Origin: Desulfosudis oleivorans
GTDB taxonomy: Bacteria > Desulfobacterota > Desulfobacteria > Desulfobacterales > SURF-7
Assembly: GCA_020723325.1 (NCBI GenBank)
Contig: DYJD01000015.1
Span: forward strand, 82,170-146,169
Reading direction: 5' to 3'
Length of the DNA: 64,000 nt
A program made the translations under genes and the position numbers. Shown piece by piece: positions 58,807 through 64,000 of the stretch. Under the pieces are notes generated by a model. The model saw only the letters and a list, made by a program, of their open reading frames with translations. It was not told where the DNA came from and did no database searches. Position 1 is the first letter of the stretch; every line of letters begins with the position of its first letter.

Positions 58807-60476
58807 TCGTCTTTTTCCTTCCCCTGGAGCAGGGCCTCCGGGTGCTGCTCCAGATATTCCGCCAGTTGGCGCAGAGATCTGGCCGTTTCCGCAATTTGGT
58901 CAAGGGCGGTTTTTAACTTGGTTTGGAGCTGGGAATCCGTGCGGATCATCTCTTCGGCGGCTTTCAAGGAACGCTGGGCCTGTTCCAGGGTGGCGTCGAT
59001 TTCCGGCGTGACCGTGGTGCGCAGGTCGGCTATGAGAAGTTGAACCTCCTTAAGGGAAGCGTTCAGGCCCCGGACCGCCTTCAAAATCTCGGGGGAATTG
59101 GTGATCTTTTTGGCCCCCTGAATGGTTTGCTTTAATTCATCGGCAATCTGTTCCAGGGGCATGCTTTCCACCCGGCTGATGATGCGGCTCATTTTGTTGC
59201 CGATATTGGTCATGGGCGACGGGATGGTGGGCAACTCCGGATACGGTCCTTTGGTAATTTTTACCACAAGCGGCTCTTCCGGGTAAAAATCCAGGGAGAC
59301 CAATTTCTTGCCGGTGAGGAGATTGCCGGTTTCCAGTCTTGCCCGCAGGCCGCTTTGGATCAGGGACTCGATGCGCTTACGGCGTTCTTCCGGGGTGTTG
59401 AGGCGATCGCCCTTTAGCATGGCGCGGTCCGGTTCCACCTCAATGACCACCGAAGCCTGGTAGGCGCTGCGTTCAGGACCGGCTTCCAGCCAGAGGTCCA
59501 CCACCTGACCGACCTGGATGCCGTAGAATTCCACCGGCGCCCCAATCAGCAGGCCCCGCACGGATTCATGGAAATGCAATACCCAGCGGTCTTTTTGTTC
59601 ATAGATTTTTTGGGTGGCCTCTTCCATGGTTTTATGTAATTGGAAAACCGTTTCTTTGGCCGCCACCGGGCCTGACTCCCCTTTGGGGGGCAGGCCAAAG
59701 GCAATGCTGCCGATGACGATGCCGGCAAAGGATTGGGCGTCTATGCGCATACCTTCCGTATCCAGGGTGATATTGAAACCGCTGGATTCCCAAAAGCGGG
59801 TATTTTCATACACATATTGATCATAAGGACCGTCGATGAAGATTTCGATATCCACACTCCCGCCGTCATCTGAAAGCCGATGGGCCACGACTTTGCCCAC
59901 CTGAACTTTGCGGTAGTAGACCGGTGAACCGATTTCCAATGAACCGCGATCGGCGGCTTTGAGCAAATAATTGCGGCCGGCCAGATCCGTGGTGATGATG
60001 GGCGGTTCGGCCAGGCCCTTGAAATGCCGGGCCGAGTTGCCGTTTTTACCCGGATCCATGGCAATAAAAACCCCTGTAAAAAGCGTGCCCAGGCCGGAAA
60101 CCCCTGTGGCCGCCACCCGGGCCTTGACCACCCAGAAGCGCGTGTTTTCTGAAATGAAGCCTTCAGCGTATTTTACCAGTTCAGCGGTAACAATCACTTG
60201 GGACAGATCTTCGCTGAGATCGATGGCGGTCACCTGGCCCAAATCCACATCCTTATATCGAATTTTGGTTTTGCCGGCTTCCAGACCTTCGGCGGATTCA
60301 AAGGCAATGGTGATGGTGGGGCCCTTTTCAGAAAAGGTTTTGTGCACCAGCCAGCCGCCGATGAGCAGGGCCGCCAGGGGCACCACCCAGACAATGGAGA
60401 AGGAGCGCTGTTTCAACTGGACTTCCGCGGCCGGCAATTCCTTCAGATCCGGAAGATTGTTTGGGGTTTCACCCAT
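58803..60476 (-). CDS. pqiB: PqiB-like MlaD/MCE domain protein
   Basis: Three MCE-type segments (ITIAFESAEGLEAGKTKIRYKDVDLGQV...; GSPVYYRKVQVGKV; GAPVEFYGIQVGQV). Confidence 0.92.
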   Translation of the reverse strand: MGETPNNLPDLKELPAAEVQLKQRSFSIVWVVPLAALLIGGWLVHKTFSEKGPTITIAFESAEGLEAGKTKIRYKDVDLGQVTAIDLSEDLSQVIVTAELVKYAEGFISENTRFWVVKARVAATGVSGLGTLFTGVFIAMDPGKNGNSARHFKGLAEPPIITTDLAGRNYLLKAADRGSLEIGSPVYYRKVQVGKVVAHRLSDDGGSVDIEIFIDGPYDQYVYENTRFWESSGFNITLDTEGMRIDAQSFAGIVIGSIAFGLPPKGESGPVAAKETVFQLHKTMEEATQKIYEQKDRWVLHFHESVRGLLIGAPVEFYGIQVGQVVDLWLEAGPERSAYQASVVIEVEPDRAMLKGDRLNTPEERRKRIESLIQSGLRARLETGNLLTGKKLVSLDFYPEEPLVVKITKGPYPELPTIPSPMTNIGNKMSRIISRVESMPLEQIADELKQTIQGAKKITNSPEILKAVRGLNASLKEVQLLIADLRTTVTPEIDATLEQAQRSLKAAEEMIRTDSQLQTKLKTALDQIAETARSLRQLAEYLEQHPEALLQGKEKDE

Positions 60477-61116
60477 GGCTGGAGGCCTCCGTGTCCCAGA
60501 TCAAGCGGGGGTCGAAGCTCATGGCCGCGAACATGGTGATGACCACCACGGCGGAAAAATAGAAGGCGGCAGGTCCGGCATGAATAGTGGCCATGGCCCC
60601 CAGGTTCACCAATGCCACCAGAATGGTCACCACAAAGATATCCACCATGGACCAGCGTCCCACCAGTTCGGTGATGCGATACAGGCGGGTGCGGTCTTTG
60701 GATCTCCAAGCGGATTTGCGCTGCACGGAAATCAACAGCAAAATCAGAATCAGCAGTTTCAGGACGGGCACAAAAACACTGGCGATAAAAATGACCAGGG
60801 CGATGGGCCACATGCCGGTACGGATAAAATAGATCACACCACTCATGATGGTGTCCGACTGGGCTTTGCCCAGGGAAATCACGGTGGTGATGGGCAAGAC
60901 ATTGGCCGGAACGTAAAAAACCAAGGCCGAGATAATAAGGGCCCAGGTGCGCTGGATGCTGTAAGGCTTGCGCAAGTGCATCCCGGCGCCGCAACGGGGG
61001 CAGCGCATGATTCCGGCCGAGGAATTGCGGCGGCAGAGCAGATGACAGCTATGGCAACTGATCAGACCGTGGTTCAAGCTGGTTTTTTGGATAAAGGTCA
61101 TCGGAGTTCGTCCCAT
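60469..61116 (-). CDS. PqiA-like membrane protein (copy 1)
   Basis: CHSCHLLCRR...CPRCGAGMHLRKPYSIQRTWALIISALVFYVPANVLPITTV. Confidence 0.9.
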   Translation of the reverse strand: MGRTPMTFIQKTSLNHGLISCHSCHLLCRRNSSAGIMRCPRCGAGMHLRKPYSIQRTWALIISALVFYVPANVLPITTVISLGKAQSDTIMSGVIYFIRTGMWPIALVIFIASVFVPVLKLLILILLLISVQRKSAWRSKDRTRLYRITELVGRWSMVDIFVVTILVALVNLGAMATIHAGPAAFYFSAVVVITMFAAMSFDPRLIWDTEASSHG

Positions 61117-61700
61117 TTTTCCCAGACCTGGTGATGGTCCAAGGCCGCAGTCATGGCCGCGATGATGAAAATCAGGGCCAAAAAAGAAAATACGGCCACG
61201 CCTGGAACAATGGTGGCCATTTTCATCAGTTTAACCATGGCCACCAGAATGCCCAGCATAAAAACTTCCATCATGCTCCAGGGCTGGAGCCAGCGCACGA
61301 ATCGAAACACCTGGGGCAGTCCCGGTGGAAGCCGGTCGAATTTCAGGGGCAGCAGCAAATACAACAAACCGGCCATCTGCAGAAAGGGCACGATGATGAT
61401 GGTAAACAACACCAGGACGGCCACGGTCCGCATACCTTGATCAAAAAGGGTTCTGATCCCGGTGAGCAGAATGGTTTGCTGGACCTGGGCTTCGATTTTA
61501 AAAGCAAGGAAAGGGAAGGTGTTGGAAAGGATGAAGAGCATCATGCCGGTAAGGGCAAAGGCCAGGGTGCGATCCAGGCTGTTGTTCTTTTTGCGGTACA
61601 GCAAGGCGCCGCAACGAACACAACGGGCGGAAGCCCCTTGGGGCATATCACCGATCCGGTGAAGCAGATCACATTCATGGCAGGCGATGGTACGGCTCAT
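61098..61700 (-). CDS. PqiA-like membrane protein (copy 2)
   Basis: MSRTIACHECDLLHRIGDMPQGASARCVRCGALLYRKKNNSLDRTLAFALTGMMLFILSNTFPFLAF; start 61700 preferred over 61781. Confidence 0.9.
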   Translation of the reverse strand: MSRTIACHECDLLHRIGDMPQGASARCVRCGALLYRKKNNSLDRTLAFALTGMMLFILSNTFPFLAFKIEAQVQQTILLTGIRTLFDQGMRTVAVLVLFTIIIVPFLQMAGLLYLLLPLKFDRLPPGLPQVFRFVRWLQPWSMMEVFMLGILVAMVKLMKMATIVPGVAVFSFLALIFIIAAMTAALDHHQVWEKWDELR

Positions 61701-61784
61701 TTTCTTCCAGATTAGCGGTTGCGCCGGTATGCTCAAATTATCCTCAATTCCTTGAATACAAAGAAAATGAAAAACTGTCAAAAT

Positions 61785-63989
61785 TTATCCTTTGCTGACC
61801 GCAAGCTCCCAGGTGTCCTCGCTTTCATCGACCTTGACTTCGCGGATGCTGACATTGCGGACATCTTCTTTCAGGGCAAGGGCGGCCCTGCGGCCGAGGA
61901 TTTTGGTGCCGGAATAAATGGTGCCCGTGGCCCGCAACAAGGCCTGGGCCTTGTTTTTTTCCGACCATTTGAGCACGGCGTTTTTTTCATTGCCGATGGT
62001 TTCAATGCCCGCGATGATGCTTTCGATTTCATCCATTAATTTGGATGCCGCTGCATCGATTTTTTCCTGGCCCTGAAAATGTTTGTTTAATTCCGTATCC
62101 GCTTCTTTTACTTTGTCGTCAAGCTCTTTCAATTCCCGCAGGATCTGTTTCAATTCATCCGCCTGGTCGGTTGGATCGAGTGCCGCCGCACGATTGGAAA
62201 GGGAGCGGCGGGAGTTCATGGCCCGGTCTTGAACCTGGGCCAATTGGGCGATTTGGTTTTGGAGCTCCTGGCTTTTGTTGATCAGGTCCTCATATTCATT
62301 CTGCAGGGTTTCCAGAATTTTGGTTTTTTCAGCATGGCGGAAACCATAGGCTTGAATGCGTTTGCGCACATTTTCATCAATGCCGATCTGGATTTTACAG
62401 GGTTCGGAAACATCCGTGCCGATGTTTTTGACTTTCACGCCGAGTTTGGCAGCCACATAAGAAGAAATGACGGCGCCGGTTTCGGTCTTGAACTCGCCGC
62501 TGGCCCTGATTTTTGAATCCCGCACTTCCTTTTGCACGATCACGTTGCCGAAAGATTTGATATTGGCATGGTCGATATATTTGGCGGAGACGTTGCCCTC
62601 GGTGGATATCTTGGCTCCCAGAATGCCGCCGGTGACGGTTACATCGCCGGCCGCCTCGATTTCCGCGGCAAAGATTTCCTGGGCGGTGATATTGCCGCCG
62701 GTAATAAGGAAGCCATCGTGGACAGCCCCTTTGATTTGAATATTACCGTTAAAATGAATGTTGCCGGTGCTGAAATCCACATCACCTTTGATTACCAACT
62801 CATCAAAAACCGAAATGTGACCGGATTTGGTCAGATTGGGTTCGCCGTCAATGGCGGCGATCACCTTCAGGCTGTCCGGGGACAGCTCGGTGCCTTCATC
62901 ACAATAGATCGGAATGTCCTCGGCTTCGGTGGCGGGAATAATGTTGCCCAGAATATCCATGCCGGCCTGACCCGGTATCAGCGGCGTTTTTTCAGCGAGC
63001 ACGTCGCCTTTGGATACGCGCGGGCGTTCACCCCGGTCCTTGTAGTCGATATCCCCCTGTTCGTTGATTTTACCGGCAATCAGATAATCCGTGCTGAAGT
63101 GATACTTTATGGAGGCATCCTGGCCGGGCACCGGCGGAGCGCCCTCGGCAATCAAGAAATGGTCATGGCTTTTTTCAGGATCATTCAGATAGAGCAGAAT
63201 TTGATCCTCCGGGACCAGGCCGTGTTTGATCCGGTTTTCCGTCAAAATCGCTTGGATTTGCTCCAAGGTGCCCTTGGCGCTTGCCTCAGGCCGGCGATAA
63301 ATATGGGCGGTCATGGCGTCCGCCGAGATGCTGAGGGCAAAGGGATTGATGTCGTCGATTTCTTCAGTGGGTCCGTTTGTTTGGGCCGTGGAGGAGGGGA
63401 TGGATTCCGATGGCAGGACCTCCACGGCTTCCTGTTCCAACCAGATCTGATCGCGTTGTTCTTCGGTAATCACTCCCTTGGCCGTAAGAATATCTCCCAG
63501 ACGGCGACAGGAATGCAGACGTTTGTATTCTTCCGCCTGCTCGGCCAGGCCCATGGCCACTTGTTCCTGGGTGGCAAGTCCTTTTTGAACGGCAATGGCG
63601 CCGAAACGTTTTCCCAGGCGGCGTTTGACGGCAACCAGAAGATCTTCCCGGATGGAAGGAGTGATCATTTTGCGAGCCAGCAGGATCTCATCCAGGGCGG
63701 TTTTTCTGCCGGCGGATTTTTCTTTTAACTGAACGGTGAAAGCCTCGGCCAGGTCTTTTTTGGTGAGGATTTTATTGGTCAGGGCGATCTGGGCCAGGAC
63801 CCGGTCATGCTTGGTGGTGTCGCTGATTTTGATGGAATCCCGCTTTGCGGTTCTGGCCGGATCAGGCTGATCAGGAGGCGGCTGGTCCACCGGGGGCTCT
63901 GTCCGTGGGGTTTCCATAATTTTTGTCTGGGCAGTTTGATTCGTGGGGGCGTGTTGATCCGGATCAGTCGGCCGGCCCAGACGGCGCAT
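61785..63989 (-). CDS. FapA (DUF342) family protein
   Basis: GEPNLTKSGHISVFDELVIKGDVDFSTGNIHFNGNIQIKGAVHDGFLITGGNITAQEIFAAEIEAAGDVTVTGGILG beta-helix; N-terminus may extend beyond the window. Confidence 0.88.
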   Translation of the reverse strand: MRRLGRPTDPDQHAPTNQTAQTKIMETPRTEPPVDQPPPDQPDPARTAKRDSIKISDTTKHDRVLAQIALTNKILTKKDLAEAFTVQLKEKSAGRKTALDEILLARKMITPSIREDLLVAVKRRLGKRFGAIAVQKGLATQEQVAMGLAEQAEEYKRLHSCRRLGDILTAKGVITEEQRDQIWLEQEAVEVLPSESIPSSTAQTNGPTEEIDDINPFALSISADAMTAHIYRRPEASAKGTLEQIQAILTENRIKHGLVPEDQILLYLNDPEKSHDHFLIAEGAPPVPGQDASIKYHFSTDYLIAGKINEQGDIDYKDRGERPRVSKGDVLAEKTPLIPGQAGMDILGNIIPATEAEDIPIYCDEGTELSPDSLKVIAAIDGEPNLTKSGHISVFDELVIKGDVDFSTGNIHFNGNIQIKGAVHDGFLITGGNITAQEIFAAEIEAAGDVTVTGGILGAKISTEGNVSAKYIDHANIKSFGNVIVQKEVRDSKIRASGEFKTETGAVISSYVAAKLGVKVKNIGTDVSEPCKIQIGIDENVRKRIQAYGFRHAEKTKILETLQNEYEDLINKSQELQNQIAQLAQVQDRAMNSRRSLSNRAAALDPTDQADELKQILRELKELDDKVKEADTELNKHFQGQEKIDAAASKLMDEIESIIAGIETIGNEKNAVLKWSEKNKAQALLRATGTIYSGTKILGRRAALALKEDVRNVSIREVKVDESEDTWELAVSKG

Positions 63990-64000
63990 TCCGGCTTGGA

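Noticed and set aside
62532-63728. 398-aa plus-strand ORF
   Set aside because: Antisense shadow of the FapA gene; His/Gly-rich composition typical of reverse reading.
1-64000. tRNA or rRNA genes
   Set aside because: No sequence resembling tRNA arms/CCA context or rRNA noticed by eye; a tRNAscan run would be needed to exclude fully.

Overview
64 kb chromosomal window, probably from a Desulfobacterota (sulfate-reducer-like) genome; the taxonomy is an inference from gene content. The left edge is a very large minus-strand RTX/hemolysin-type repeat protein (1..4993, open at the window edge) that the supplied ORF track misses entirely. After it come mostly housekeeping and signalling genes: MFS and SLC13-type transporters, EttA ABC-F, an MltD-like LysM transglycosylase, sulfotransferase, TrmJ, Ndk, FmdB, a macro-domain protein, DnaK, and an RsbU/RsbW/STAS partner-switch cluster with a hybrid kinase. 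There is also a RAYT/Y1 transposase element, HD-GYP, AMMECR1, PEBP, a corrinoid-protein/UroD-methyltransferase/DUF1638/hybrid-kinase operon, a GGDEF regulator, a CHASE2 cyclase, an envelope gene set (SH3, M48, beta-barrel, large lipoprotein), a PEP-CTERM protein with PrsK/PrsR-type regulators, PqiABC and FapA. Main points for follow-up: (1) an HesB/IscA-like selenoprotein with in-frame UGA at 17665, split by the ORF track; (2) dispersed 7-bp-period intergenic repeats (ATTTGAG / CGGGATG / CGGAACG types), often forming hairpins; (3) a RAYT element bounded by 17-bp inverted repeats whose right end supplies the stop codons of two convergent genes; (4) a corrinoid methyltransferase module apparently translationally coupled to a hybrid histidine kinase; (5) three-unit higher-order duplications inside the RTX gene and a dyad-rich region upstream of it. 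All calls were made by eye; no searches or folding were run.
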